A DNA stretch of 64,000 nucleotides, taken from Phyllostachys edulis. Lineage: Eukaryota; Streptophyta; Magnoliopsida; Poales; Poaceae. Every line of letters starts with the position of its first letter. Within the stretch, counting starts at the first letter, position 1. Both the position numbers and the translations under genes were made by a program. The DNA lies in contig CM070548.1 in the NCBI GenBank assembly GCA_036346405.1, positions 71,271,739 through 71,335,738 on the forward strand, written 5' to 3'. Below the pieces are notes generated by a model. The model was not told the DNA's origin, did no database searches, and worked only from the letters and a program-made list of their open reading frames with translations. Shown one piece after another: positions 22,970 to 34,805 of the stretch.

Positions 22970-25900
22970 ATTTTTTAAAATAGTACTATTTTTAAAGATA
23001 ATTGCAAAAATAAATAGTTGGAAAAAATTATTACAAAACTAGGTCCCTTTCGCCATTTAGAATGGCGACAGGCTCATGTTGTCATTTCAACTAACGACAA
23101 GGACCCCCTGTCGCCAAAGGGAATAGTGGAGAGGTTCATGCCGCCAGTTCAATTGGCAATAGGAGCCTGTTGCCATTCCAAATGACGACGGGAGTCCTGT
23201 CGCCAATTCAAATGGCGACAAGAGGGCCCTGTCATTTTTTTATTTATGTGTAACGAAATCTTTTATTTTTTTAATTTTATTTTTAAAAATTGGTAATACG
23301 TTGAAGTGTCCACATAGTTCGGAATGCAAAATCGGAGAAGACAATGTAATGTGAAGTAGAGAATGGACAAAATATTTGGGTATAGGGTTGCCATATGTGA
23401 TGTCTCGATATTTGGGTAAAAGAGATGTAATTTGTTGAAAAAGATATGTGGACCATTTGGCACGAAAGATGAAATTTTAGTGTAGAAGTTCATTGTCATT
23501 TGAACCTTTATTTTTATGTTGTTCCCTGCCTTGCTACGCTAAGAATTGAATGCCAAAAGAGAATGAGATTTAAAGTCAACTTTACAACGCAGTTGCGAAT
23601 TGAAATAGACTTTATAATAAAGTTGCGGATTACACGACGAGCAGGGTTTGGTTATGTGCATAAGGAACGACATCATGTACGATGCAATAAACCAAAATAC
23701 ACCCATGATACATACGCGCCTTTTTGGAATGGAAATAAAGTCGATTGGAACAAATATCATTAGTTTTGGCGGCCCATCGCTCTCTTCCCCTTCTCTTCTT
23801 GCTAACCAAATAAGAAGAATGGACTATTCAATACGTACCATGCAATGGAATGCGGAGTCGGACTGGGTGGGGTACATGTCGGACGTCGTAGCCTCGTGTC
23901 GTGGTGGGTCGTCCACAACCCTCACATAGCGAACGTGCGTCCGACTGGAGTACCACTCGATGTACTCCGCGTACGTGCCGGGGTCGTAGAGAGTATCCTC
24001 CTCGACAACATCACCAACGGCGTTGACCCAGCCCTGGTTCCAAGGGAACATCTTCTTTGTCCAGGAAGTCATAGCAGGTACTTCCTTCCGAGTGTACCTA
24101 TGGAAGGCAAAACGATTGTTTCGTACGTACATGACGTAAATGTTAAGACAAAAGTAAAAAAGTGAACTTACCCATGGACGTTCGACAGCACTCGCTCCCC
24201 CCAGGGGGTGGGACCTCCCATCGTAGACCGAACTAGCGCATGACCCGCTACACCTGGTACTCCTCTATGAAGACATTGTGCACCAAAGGCTTTCGCGTGA
24301 TCCAGTACTCGTGGTCTCGCGTGCATAGGATCGATAGCCCTCAGGGCACGCACACGTACACCCTTTCAGGAGTGTACGATGTTCAGATGACACGGTCATC
24401 CGTCAGCTGATCAAACATCATAACATAGTCCGGGTAGGATGCTTGCGTAGTGATCGGCGCATATGTGACCTCTTGAATAGAACAACCCAAACTTGGCACA
24501 CTAGATTAAAATACATTACGAAAAAGAATAAATTTTCAGAAAACTTACTCGTCGGCGGCACCACACCGTACCCATGGTTGACCGGTCCAATCTAGAAACG
24601 CTTGAAAGACCACAACTGAAGGAGCAACGGGCATCCTCCAAGGATGGAGCTCTCTCGAGCCTGGTGGGATGCGTCGCACACGGCGTGGTACATCACGCAC
24701 AACACCACCAGGTCCTAGGCGTAGGGTTGGATCTCCTCCGCCTGCCAGTCTGCCAGCTCTTATGCGTACAAGATCATGTGCTTGTCGACGCTGTCGCTGT
24801 GGGACCCCAAGAACATCACCCACCCAAACATCCACAACAAGTAGGCCTCGAAGTGTCTCCTCACCGTGTGGTCGGGTGCGTCCTCCACCATATGCTCGGG
24901 CTACAAGAAGACAGATGCACATCAGCAAGGTGCATAAATCAATTGATGCAAAAGGACAAGAAGACTTATGTAGAATAGGCAGATCCACTTCAGCGTCACC
25001 CCATGGGTGCTGTTGAACTCCCCGTAGTCGCTATCTGGTGGTAGCATCCCCTGGAACCTCGCTAGGAACTCCGTGCGCCACGTGGTCAGGACGTCGTATG
25101 CCGCCATGAGAAAGTCTGCGTAGGGCAACTCGGTCAGGAAGCTCATGTCTTGTAGCGTCGGCGCCGTCACCCCGCACGGAAGGTGAAACATGTTCATCTC
25201 CGACCTCCACCGGTCAACCAGCGCCGTTAGGAGGCACCGGTCATCCGGAAAGCGCCTGGACGTACACCCACCACCTGCGCGGTCCTGATCGTCCTCCCAC
25301 ATTGCCTCAACCATCCTCGCCAGTAGAAGGAGGCCTACCAGCCTCAAACTCTGTTGGAAAATATTAAGAACAAATGTTAGTCCACACAAAGTAGTCACGC
25401 TACAAATGAGTACACGAAGGTCACAACTGCACGTACCTCGAAACCCAACGTGGGTCCACCCTCCACACCCTCATTGGCGTGCGCAGCCACAGCACACCAA
25501 GCTCAATCGCCAACTCGTCCTCCCGGGGAGGATGATACTGAGGCAGCTACAATGATGCGTGTCAATGATCGGGTCAAGCAACTCATACGGCCACTACGCA
25601 GCGTATCCTGGGTCCTCCATACCTAAAAACTCAATGCATACATTGTAAAAATAAGTACCGTGCACAAATATTAAGCTATGCAAACCGTACTAAGCTAATT
25701 TAGGTTGCTTTTTTTTTGCCTAGCTTCAATCGAGATTTTTTTTTCAATTTAAGATGGTCATGCTATTTTCCTAGTTTTTTTTAAAAAAAATCAACATTAA
25801 CACAATAATTACCGCGCTCAAATGGAAACAAAAATTAAGCAAAGATTATTTTCATTAAGCTCTACCTACCCTACTAAGCTACTTTGCAATTTTTATAGAT

Positions 25901-26760
25901 TTTTAATACGTATCTTGCAACTTTCGTTGTTTAAAAAGTGTCTCCAATATTTTTTAAATATTTACCATGTGCAAATAAAACAATAAATAAAGTTCATATT
26001 ATTTTAATTTAGCTCTACGTAACCTATGTAGAAACTGCGGATTTTCTTTACAATTTTAAAATGTGTCATGCTATTTTTCTAGTTTAAAAAGTATTTTTGG
26101 TAATTTTTACAGATTTATAATAAGTGGCTTCCTATTTTTGTAGATTTATTCTAAATCACTCGTATACTGCAACAAAAATAAGATCTGCACAATTAACTAA
26201 ACTATACACAACTCAAATGATGTACTACATAAAATAGCTAAAATTATCTAAGCTTATGAATTATATGTAGCTATTTTTATTTGCTAACCAACAAGGTTTC
26301 CAAATAATGTACAAAGTTGCAAAAATATATCCCTGCAAAATGGCCAACCAAAACTGAACCTCTATCTCTCTCTCCTCCGCTACGAATTGGCAGGGCTTCG
26401 CTACGGCTTTTCACTCCCTCTCCTCCTCTCTCTTCTCCCTCCCTTCTCTTTTTTGTAGAATTAAAATGATATTTTCCAGCGATTTTAGGGGTTTTTTATA
26501 GCTAGACCAGGAAAACGCGGTTTCCTATCCCATTTCAACTGACGATAGGAACACTGTTTAATTCCTGTCGCCATTTGAAATGACGACAAGAAGCAGGACT
26601 GGCGACAGCAGGTCAACAGGGTTCCTATCACTAGCTGACATGGCGACAGGAGCCTGTCGTCATTCCAAATGGCGATATGGACCTAGTTTTGTAAAAAAAA
26701 AATTCTGACTATTTATTTTGTAATTATCTTTAAAAATAGTATATTTTAAAAAAATCACCA
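22970..26760. mobile_element. Mutator-like element carrying a plant-mobile-domain gene
   Basis: Long terminal inverted repeats of more than 200 bp start with a TTTTTTTAAAATA block, pass through ACAAAACTAGGTCC, and continue into several GTCGCCATTT/AATGGCGAC hairpins (23045-23235 on the left, 26530-26690 on the right). A possible target duplication GATACAT lies at 22963-22969 and 26761-26767. Between the arms is a spliced gene of the plant mobile domain family on the minus strand. No MURA-type transposase is visible, so the element is non-autonomous. Confidence 0.75.
23824..25640 (-). pseudogene. Plant mobile domain (PMD, MAIN/MAIL-like) gene, multi-exon, decayed
   Basis: Read on the minus strand, exon pieces resemble PMD proteins in order. 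About 25620-25430 has an EDPGYAA and WPYELLDPIIDTHH start. About 25365-25000 has the domain core LLTALVDRWRSEMNMFHLPCG then APTLQDMSFL. About 24905-24560 has a HFEAYLLWMFGWVMF-like block and a YHAVCDAS segment. About 24450-24170 has an RDHEYWITRKPLVH-like segment. 24132-23824 has WTKKMFPWNQGWVNAV and AEYIEWYSSRTHVRYV. Separations look like introns; stops and frame changes suggest decay. In Arabidopsis, MAIN and MAIL1 act in transcription and silencing of transposons with a PP7-type phosphatase. PMD genes also travel inside transposons, as here. Confidence 0.75.
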
Positions 26761-26767
26761 GATACAT

Positions 26768-26992
26768 GTAGTCATGATATCACCATAGCATCCCGAATCG
26801 CCACTTTTCGATCTCCACCTATGTGTAGAACAGATCAATCGACTTGCACTACCATTGAAACAGTGATTAACTTCTGCATGTGATGAAGGCAGTAGTACAA
26901 CTAATGTACTTCCGGCAACCATCAACCAATGAGCAGTAAACGTGTTACCAGATATGTATCTGTGTAGAACACAAATCGTAGCTCTCTATCTC
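26768..26992. other. Short unique interval
   Basis: Sequence between the Mutator-like element and the HSP70-bearing element. No frame or repeat recognised. Together with 28197-28364 it was probably continuous before the Tourist-like insertion. Confidence 0.4.
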
Positions 26993-26995
26993 TAA

Positions 26996-28193
26996 GGCCT
27001 TGTTTGGGAACCTATATCCTGGCCGGGATCCCTACCGAATCCCTGGGATTGAAAAGCCCAGGGGAAATTTCCCCTGCTCCGGCGAACGCGTCGTTTGGAT
27101 GACGAAAAGACGTCGATTCCCAGGCGCATTCCCTGCCATTTCCACGGGGAAGAAAACCATGAGCGCTCACATAGGAATTTATTCTCCTCCGAGTCATCCC
27201 GCATCGTGAACGCCTCCCTCTCTCCGCATTGGCGCCACCACGCATCTCCCTCCCTCCGCATCGGCGCCGCCACGCACCTCCCTCCCTCCGCCGTGTTCTT
27301 TCGCCTCCCTCCCGACCTGGGCACCACCTACTCGTGCGTCGGCGTGTGGCAGCACGACCGGGTAGAGATCATCACCAACAACCAGGGAAACCACACCACG
27401 CCCTCCTACATCTCCTTCACCAACTCTGAGAGGCTCATCGGCGATGCTGCCAAGAACTAGGACACCATGAACCCCCATCAACACCGTCTTCGGTGAGCAA
27501 CCTCTCCTGCCCTCCTCCCCACCCCAGATCTCTTCTCTGTACTACTTTATTCTTGTTGTTTTATATGTGTTAGATCTATGGATCTGAGGCTCTATCATGT
27601 ATGGTGTTGTGGTCTAGCTTAGTCCGGTTTCTCAGATCTGCTGGGTTTCATACTTAGGATACAACGTTTTGAGATAGTGTTGATGTGGTTACCTAGATTT
27701 GTGGATGGTTAATACTTAGGAGCAATTTGATTTGTATGCTTAGATGTTATCGATGATTCTTTTTAATCCATGTATAAACTTTATGTAGCTTCTAATGCCA
27801 TCTAGTCATCTATCCATGAAGTTTGTAACGATGTCTACGATACTTCATATTTCTACATATGTTCTGTCATTTTTAAAGTTTGTAATCTTTTCCTGGAATA
27901 CTTCATATTTTGCATGATGTTGTGATGTCTGTGATACTTCATATTTCTACACATGTTCTGTCATTTGTAAAGTTTTTAATATTTTCCTGGAATTTACATA
28001 ATTTTTTTAAATTTTTTTTTGATTTTTTTCATGGTCGGGATTTTTATCCCTGTTGTTCCCAAACGGCAACATGGATTTTATTCCCGGCTGGGAAGATTTC
28101 CCCTTATGTTGAGGGGGATTCCATGTGCCATCAAAATCCTCCTCAGGGATTTTTCTTCCCTTGGATTTTGCCCCCTAGCATCCAAACAAGCCC
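26996..28193 (+). mobile_element. Tourist-like (PIF/Harbinger) element carrying an HSP70 gene fragment
   Basis: The ends GGCCTTGTTTGG and CCAAACAAGCCC are inverted repeats, flanked by TAA on both sides (26993-26995 and 28194-28196). Inverted similarity continues loosely inward, with TCCCGGC- and GGGGAAAT-type blocks at both ends. At 1198 bp it is far larger than a MITE, because it holds an exon and intron piece of a cytosolic HSP70 gene. It has no transposase and must have moved in trans. Confidence 0.8.
27313..27492 (+). pseudogene. Captured HSP70 (cytosolic HSC70-type) exon 1 fragment
   Basis: The frame contains DLGTTYSCVGVWQHDR, the first ATP-phosphate-binding motif of the HSP70 nucleotide-binding domain. 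It continues through TTPSYISFTNSERLIGDAAKN, which fits the first 70 or so residues of plant cytosolic HSC70. A CAG-to-TAG change gives a stop near 27458 and one extra C near 27475 shifts the frame. The exon ends ..GTCTTCG followed by GTGAGC, which is where plant HSC70 genes have their intron; the following few hundred bases are intron-like. The extreme N-terminus is absent. It cannot make a chaperone. Confidence 0.88.
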
Positions 28194-28196
28194 TAA

Positions 28197-29188
28197 AGAG
28201 ATGAGTTTGCCCCATGTACAACACGTCACCGAACCGTGTCTAATTAGTTTTGGTGTTGTAATTACTATGGCTGATCCAACACATGTACTCGACTATATAA
28301 AGCAAGGTCGTGCGTACGTTTGTGTAGTGCGAGCGATTCATTGATCAATCTGTGTATCGTTGTTTTAGGGTGTGTTTGGATCACCAAATGAGATGGTCCC
28401 TGTACCATCCGGTTCGGGAAATGGTCTTTTCGGCGTGTTTGGTTCGCTGAATCGCACCAAACCGTCCTGCACCGAACCGTTCGACGAAACCAAAAATGCC
28501 TGTGAGATTCCGAACCATCCCGTTCGACGAAATTGAGTGAACCACGTCATTCAGCGCTTCCTCGTGTAGTCGCGCTGCATGCGCTCACTCTCTCTCGCAC
28601 TGCGTTCTCTCCGCCGTCGGCACTTGCCGCCTCTCCTCCCCCTCCCCCTCTTCTTCTCCCTCCCCCTCTTCTTCTCCACCAAGCTCCTTGCCTCGCCACC
28701 CCCTTGCCATCAGACGCCGTCGCCTTGCTCACCTCCCACTTGGACGACTTCTCCTTCCTCTCATCCGGTGACGCCCCCGTTTGCGGACGTCGTCCCCACA
28801 TGTCGTTCCTGCTTCCCTAGCTAAACTCTCACAGTCCCTTCCATGTCACATGGTGTTCCACAATGCCACAAGCGTTTTCCCTCAACCAATTTGGTACTTC
28901 CATCACCGGAGCACCGCTTCGTTGCCATCTTCCCCACACGTGGCCGAATTCGCCTCCACCTCTGCCATCCTCTCCCCAGTGAGCCATTCTTCAATCCCTC
29001 TCTACTAGAGCTTCGCCTCACCTCCCTCTTCCTTCCACCACCACCCACTCCACTCTCCCTCCCCACAGCGCTGCCCCCACGGTGAGCCACCCGCGTCGCC
29101 TTGGGCTCTCGCCGCTGGCCGGCCACGGCGACTCCCCGCCGCCGCTGACTACTCCAGTGAGTCCCAGATACCTCCCTGATGCTTGTGC
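28197..29188. other. Unassigned stretch with one Tourist-type terminus
   Basis: At 28368 a GGGTGTGTTTGG terminus preceded by TTA begins a Tourist-like sequence whose other end is not nearby. From 28540 to 29188 the DNA is GC- and pyrimidine-rich, including (CTCCCCCTCTTCTT)n-like runs near 28640-28680, with long but low-complexity frames I do not regard as genes. Confidence 0.4.
28293..28302 (+). promoter_or_regulatory. Orphan TATA box
   Basis: CTATATAAAG is a canonical plant TATA box, followed after about 30 bp by a plausible start region. A Tourist-type terminus begins at 28368, about 65 bp further on, and no gene follows, so this may be the promoter remnant of a disrupted gene. Confidence 0.4.
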
Positions 29189-29364
29189 CACTGCTATAGA
29201 AAATGTCTTCACAGACGGTTTCATAAGCCGTCTGAGTTTATGGCTCGGTAATGACATGAGGTCATCACAGACAATTTTCGAATTGTCTGTGATGCATACT
29301 ATCACAGACGGTTATTAAAATAGAACCGTCTGTGATAGCTGACTATCACAGATGGTTTGTAGAG

Positions 29365-29474
29365 GTGAACCACGGCCTACTTGATCGAACCTGACACACT
29401 TGAGTGTGTGGTTTGGCATGAAGCAAATCACACACTCCAGTGTGTCAAGTTCGATGAAGTAGGTTGTGGTTCAC
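29365..29474. repeat. Hairpin inside X1
   Basis: A palindrome starting GTGAACCACGGCCTAC and ending GTAGGTTGTGGTTCAC, with inner arms built on TGACACACT/AGTGTGTCA. It is a shortened version of the larger hairpin at 59976-60241 in X2; the outer left arm and one (AT)n run are missing here. The right outer arm and an (AT)n run remain at 29480-29571. Confidence 0.8.
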
Positions 29475-29570
29475 ATGCACGTGTATGATGAAAGCCCAAA
29501 GAGCGAGCTAGCTAGCTGAATTCAGGCCTCGAGTTAGCTAACAAGGGACTACGAACTATATATATATATA

Positions 29571-30350
29571 TGAAACTGGTTTTAAAGGCACAAGCAGCAT
29601 TTTATAGAGAAGAGATCAGGATAAGAGGAAAGACTGAGGCAAAAATGGGTGTGTGTTGGTTCCTCATTTAGTACCCCCACCCCAGCACTTAATCTGCAGT
29701 TACCAAAGGGACCATTTCAGGTAAGTACTACCACACAAAGCATATTGAATATATCCAATAGCACCAGCATATAAGCAAAAGCAAACAAAAATTTGTATGT
29801 CTACAGACTGATAAAATGAAGATCAAAGTGACATCACCCGTGTACCACAACTGTCCATCCATTTTCCAAACCAATAGAGGTAAACTACCATTCCCACCCA
29901 CCATTATTTTTGCTTAATTAGAACCCATGCCACAATAGCTCTCAGAGCACCAACCCACCAATTAATAAATAATTGATGATAAGAGGCACAAGCTAGGTAA
30001 AAATTCCATAAATTTGTATGTTAATTGCAGCTTTACAAATTAGACTAACATTTACAAATCTAAAAAGTTAATTGCAACTTTCAAAAGTAGAATACCATAT
30101 AGATATACCATAAGATTAGTTACATGTACAAAAATTTGTATGTGTACAGACTGATGTTTTGCCCCATCCGAACCACATCTCATGAACCAACATCGTACAC
30201 AGAGAACCCACCCATATCATCCAACCATCACAGAACACCCACCATAGCCCACATCATTCATCACCCACATCACAGAGCAAGGGGAGGGAAAGGGATACGA
30301 GTAAAGGGGAGTAGTTACCCTAGTGCAACCGGTAAATCGACCACCGGTAG
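29571..30350. other. Interior of CACTA X1
   Basis: No gene. Much of it is the reverse complement of 59500-59930 in X2, including the TTTGTATGTGTACAGACTGATG phrase (in pieces) and the segment ending ATCGACCACCGGTAG, which is the insertion target of the solo LTR. Confidence 0.7.
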
Positions 30351-33300
30351 TGTAACATCTCAATTTTCTGAACTTTAAAAATCCTTTTGATTAGTTAGTA
30401 GTTGAAAATTCACCATTTGGATTTATTTGAGTTTAATTCAAAAGCTTAACTTGGACTTTTAGTACCAAAATAATTTAATATGATTAAAGTCAACATCAAC
30501 AATGGTCAAAACTATTTTACTTGGATTCTATGAGCTTGGATATATTTTTTATATTTTTCTAGAATTTTTCCAAGTTAATTTGCTTTTTCCTAATTGCCTT
30601 TTGCATTTTCTGGTATTTATAAAATAGAAAACCTAATGAACATCTCAGAATAGTTCTTGGGCCGAAACCCAACCCTATTCTCTTTCGGCCTAGTAGCACC
30701 ATGTGGCCCAGTGCACGTTCGGACTGCCGCGTCGTCGTCGTCACTGACGTGTGGGCCCGTGTGGGCATTCGGACCTCTCCGAACGCACCCACGCTTCCGT
30801 TTCTCTGACCGGTGGGCCCGCCACTGCGTCGTCCTCCTCACGCCCATCTTCTTCGTTCGTAGCTATGCCTTCGTCCGCCATTGCTACCTTCTAGAAGACC
30901 CGTCTGACAAAACGGATTCGCCAAATAAAAGATCCCAGAAAATCCTGCCAAACTTAATCTTTATCTCTTCCACATCTGTTCGGATCAAAATCATATCTCA
31001 ATTCCATTTCTATCTCTAAAATCCGTGGAGTCCAAGATTATCCCAAATTGGGATTCCTTATCCGAATCTGATCTTGGGGTATAAATAGTACCCCCGGGTG
31101 CGCATTGGTTCGCTCATCCCGAATTCCACCCCCATTGCGCCTCAAGAACCCTAGAGCGGCTGTGATTGCCAGATTAGGTTTTCAGAGCCAAAACCCTAAA
31201 GCTTCAATTCCTCCACCGCCATAGCTGCCTCGTCGACATTGAGCACAGCGCCAGGTCCACCATCACCAAAGCCACCCCAGCGCCCAACCGTGTTGCCGGA
31301 GAGTCACCCGAACCCTTCCCAACAACAACCGGTTCTTCTCCGCCGCTTCGAACTCGCCGCCGGCCACCACAGTCAACCTTAGCCACCCATGAGTGCATCC
31401 CTGACATTGCAATAGCCTCAGCTACCTTCTGGTACCATACACCGCTGGTGGATCGCCGCCGTTCGCTGTCGTTGTGCGCATCTGAGGCTCACCACCATCG
31501 ATCTAACGTGGTGTCTCGGTCAGCTAGCCACCTCAGCCTTCCTTGCGTGTGTGTCACCAACATGGCATCCAGTGAGTGTCCACGCGCGCACGTGCGTGGC
31601 AATCCAACTGCACCCTAGATCCAAAGGCTTAATGAACTTAGTTCACCGTGACCCGAGCCACTGACAATCCAACTGCACCCTAGATCCGCCGGCCACCACA
31701 TATCAGTTTTTCTTTTATTTATTTTAATCCCGTAATTCCCAGGGCTGACTTCAGCATTGCGTCATATTTCGATTTTTCTGTTGGAAAATAATTTGGAATA
31801 TTATGATAAATCCTATTTAGGGTATTTTCTTTAGATTTAAACTTCCAAAGCCCATATCTTTTGCATCCGAACTCCGATTGAGCCCATTTAAATTTGTAAA
31901 TTCATATAAATTTGAGATATATTTATCTGAGATTTTTATTTAATTTTTGGAGTTTATTTTTTCTCTGTTATTTATTTATTTTATTTATTTGCTTCGTTTG
32001 CAAGTAGATGTTGCTACTTCGGGGAACTTTGGAGACAGAGTAGTGCTTCAAGATCAAGACCAGTACCTAGACCTATTCCAAGGAAAATTATACCTTTGAT
32101 CATATTGAACCCAGATTTCAAATTACTTTGATTCAAATTACTGCATTCACTTTAAGTATTTATTTAAATGCTTTTGGGTGTAGTTATTAATCCACCTTGT
32201 CTATTGTTATGTCATAATCGTTTATCACCCTAAATTGGTTCATTATTTAGTTGTTATTATTTTAGCACCAACGTGGGATGGTTAGTCACGAGTAGATTGT
32301 TTAGTCATGCCACGAGTCATCATTTCATGTAAGATGCAAATATGAATCTGACTAAGAGATTATGGAACTATGTGACTGAGAGATTATTGAACTGAGCCTT
32401 ACTGTACGACCACATGCCTGGTATGGGACGGGCCTAACTTAGTAAGTTATTAAGTTATGGATTCTTGACATTGATTACTTAGGCAGTGTGAATGGGTGGA
32501 GGTGTCGACTACCAGGTAGTACACATTTATGAGCGGTTCGCTGTCTTCAAGTCCAATGATGTGTATCGGACTGGCTTTCTGTGTGGGTTAGTCTAGCGAT
32601 AAAGCACATCAGGAGTATCAATGTTTGAGATGAAGTTTATGAAACGTTTTGTTACGATTAGTGCTAGCTACACTGGTTATATCGTGTGGGTAAAGTGTAC
32701 AAACTCTGCAGAGTGTTAAATCAATCTATTCGAATAGCCACGTCCACGGTTATGGACATGCTCGGGGATTTCACACGAGGGATAGTTCTCATAAAACTTG
32801 TTGGGAAGGGACCTGTGTGAACTAAGTCATATGGCTCTGTGAATAACTTGTTTAGGCTTTGTGTTATTTGTAAAACTAAACTATTAAATTAATATTGTTT
32901 ATTTGTTTTACTTTATGTTTTAATCTATTATTCATATTCAAATTGCAAATATTACATTTCTGCAAAAGAATCACAGAAGCCATTCATTTGGAATAAGCCA
33001 TCATGTATAAATTGCATTATGTGGTATGACTTGCGAGTACAGTTGTGTACTCATGCTTGCTATAACCAATCAACAGAAGTGGAGGAGTCTTCGTCTACCT
33101 TTGAGGAGGAGTTTTACGAAGGTGCTGATCGTTAGGGTCTTGATCCCAGTCGGTTGCCTGTGGCGAATTGATGGGATTCCGCTGAAGTTTAGTTTGTTCT
33201 GCTGCTGGCTTATTTCTTTATTGTTAGCCCAACGTGGCTCAATAAATGTAAACTCGACCATAAGGTCAAAATGGTTATTTGCTATTCAAATTTGCCATTT

Positions 33301-33421
33301 ATTCTATTAATCGTCTTGTGTGGATCGATATTTACCAATGTTGACACTGTGTGTACTAGTGTGATCCTAGACTAGTGCATTATATACAGAGAGTCCAGAA
33401 TTGTATTTTTGGGTCTCTACA
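30351..33421 (+). mobile_element. Solo LTR of a Ty3/gypsy element, 3071 bp
   Basis: Starts TGTAACATCTC and ends GGGTCTCTACA, with flanking 5-mers GGTAG (30346-30350) and GGCAG (33422-33426), one mismatch apart. A TATA box (GTATAAATAG, 31079-31088) precedes a probable transcript start. Landmarks CCTTTGATCATATTGAACCC (32093), CTCTGCAGAGTGT (32705) and ACCATAAGGTC (33260) recur in the other gypsy LTRs. The CACTA copy X2 lacks this LTR at the matching place (about 59475), giving an empty site. The short frames inside are not genes. Confidence 0.88.
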
Positions 33422-33784
33422 GGCAGCAATTCACCCATCCGTGATATGATCTCATATCACGGACGGTTCCATAGTAGAACCGTCCGTGACATGGTCTCAT
33501 ATCACGGATAGTTCAATAATAGAACCATTTGTGATACGGTTCCAATAAATAACCATTTTTTTACTGGCATTTGGCGTGGCGTTATTGGTGTTCTCAGTGC
33601 ACTTAACTAATTAAAACAAGTCGCAGGTACATAACCACATGAGGTACCTACTTTGCAATAAATAAGTAAATTCTAGGGTAATAAACAGTAAAATTGAAGA
33701 CAAATGGATATACTTGTGTTTCACCGGTCAGTAATTATTGTCATCATGTGATTGTATTTAATTTTACGGCAAGTAGTTTAACAC

Positions 33785-34566
33785 CTATGCAAAGAATTTG
33801 GCATACTCATGTCTAATCCTACAGTCGTCGCAACAAAAGACGATGTAGTCGTCCCACCCTTCCATCACACTGCAGCCGGTGTTCGTGCACCGGTGGTCGT
33901 CCTCCAGCGCCCACACCCGACCGAGCGGCCCGACCATCTTCTTCCACACCGCCTCCTGGACCATGTCCGTAGCGAGCCTTCGGCACCGTCTGCACTCCTG
34001 GTTGGTCCTCTTAGCCGTCTCACACCGTCTGTTAGCCAACTCGCCCTCGACCTGGCTGATGTAGTGCTTCCCAATATCGCGCGCCTCGCTGGCCATGTAG
34101 ACTAGGAGGCCGCGGCTTTGTGGCCGGCATCGGTCGTTCGCTCGAGGCACACGAGGCCGCGCTGCATGTCCTGGTGCACGAAGACAAGCGGGAGGCCGAT
34201 GATGAAGCAGGCCTCCGGGTTGCCGGTGCCGGCCAGGTGGTTGACGACAGCGAGGTAGCGCTCGTTGTCCAGCCACTTGATCGCCTCCTGCTCCAGCACC
34301 ACGCGCCTCCCCACGGCACCCTCCTTGGACGCCTTGTAGATGGCCTTGCAACTCAAACATACATACGCACACAATTCAAGACATCATAATAAATAGTAGT
34401 ACGTATTTTTATAGGTACAAATACATACGTATGTGGCTCGTAGGCTGCAGAGGTCAGCCATGGGTTGAGGAGAGCTCGCGGCCATGTGGCCGACAATGTC
34501 GATGACGACATCGTGAGGAAAAGCGACAGCAATCGCCGACCTCCTAGCCTTGGTCCTCTCCGTCAT
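33785..34566 (-). pseudogene. F-box protein gene captured in CACTA X1 (frameshifted)
   Basis: A two-exon gene on the minus strand. Exon 1 (about 34566-34432) starts MTERTKARR and holds an F-box-like helix, FPHDVVIDIVGHMAASSPQPMADLCSLRAT. Exon 2 (about 34350-33785) continues CKAIYKASKEG, passes Sel1-like segments (NPEACFIIGLPLVFV, GLVCLERTTDAGHKAA), and ends with a Cys-rich tail HRCTNTGCS..VFCCDDCRIRHEYAKFF, as in a grass family of F-box proteins with a MYND-like C-terminus. A missing base near 34108 shifts the frame after GHKAAA, and the splice junctions do not join in frame with standard GT..AG, so I call it a pseudogene. A TATA-like TTTATAAAAA lies about 110 bp upstream (34670-34684). Such proteins normally bridge SKP1 to substrates. 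Confidence 0.65.
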
Positions 34567-34805
34567 GCTCCGCGATCGTTGCGTATACATATGATCAATA
34601 CCGTGAGTAGAGCGATGGGAGGTACGTATAGAGTGATGTTCGGATAATCATCTTCGATGGTGGATTATCCTTTTTATAAAAACAAGGAATAAATTCGACA
34701 TATGAGACGAAGAGACGCATCGGGGAGCCGAAGCGGCATTGATGTGAGCGAAGAGACGCATCGGTGACGATGTCAACGAAGAAACTCATCGGGGAGCTGA
34801 AGCGA

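Noticed and set aside
30351..33421. Coding genes in 30.6-33.3 kb
   Set aside because: All frames are short and lie inside a solo LTR bounded by a target duplication.
33785..34372. 195-codon minus-strand frame taken as one intact protein
   Set aside because: Its first 80 codons are in the wrong frame. The F-box family sequence lies in the neighbouring frame (34374-34102) until a missing base near 34108.
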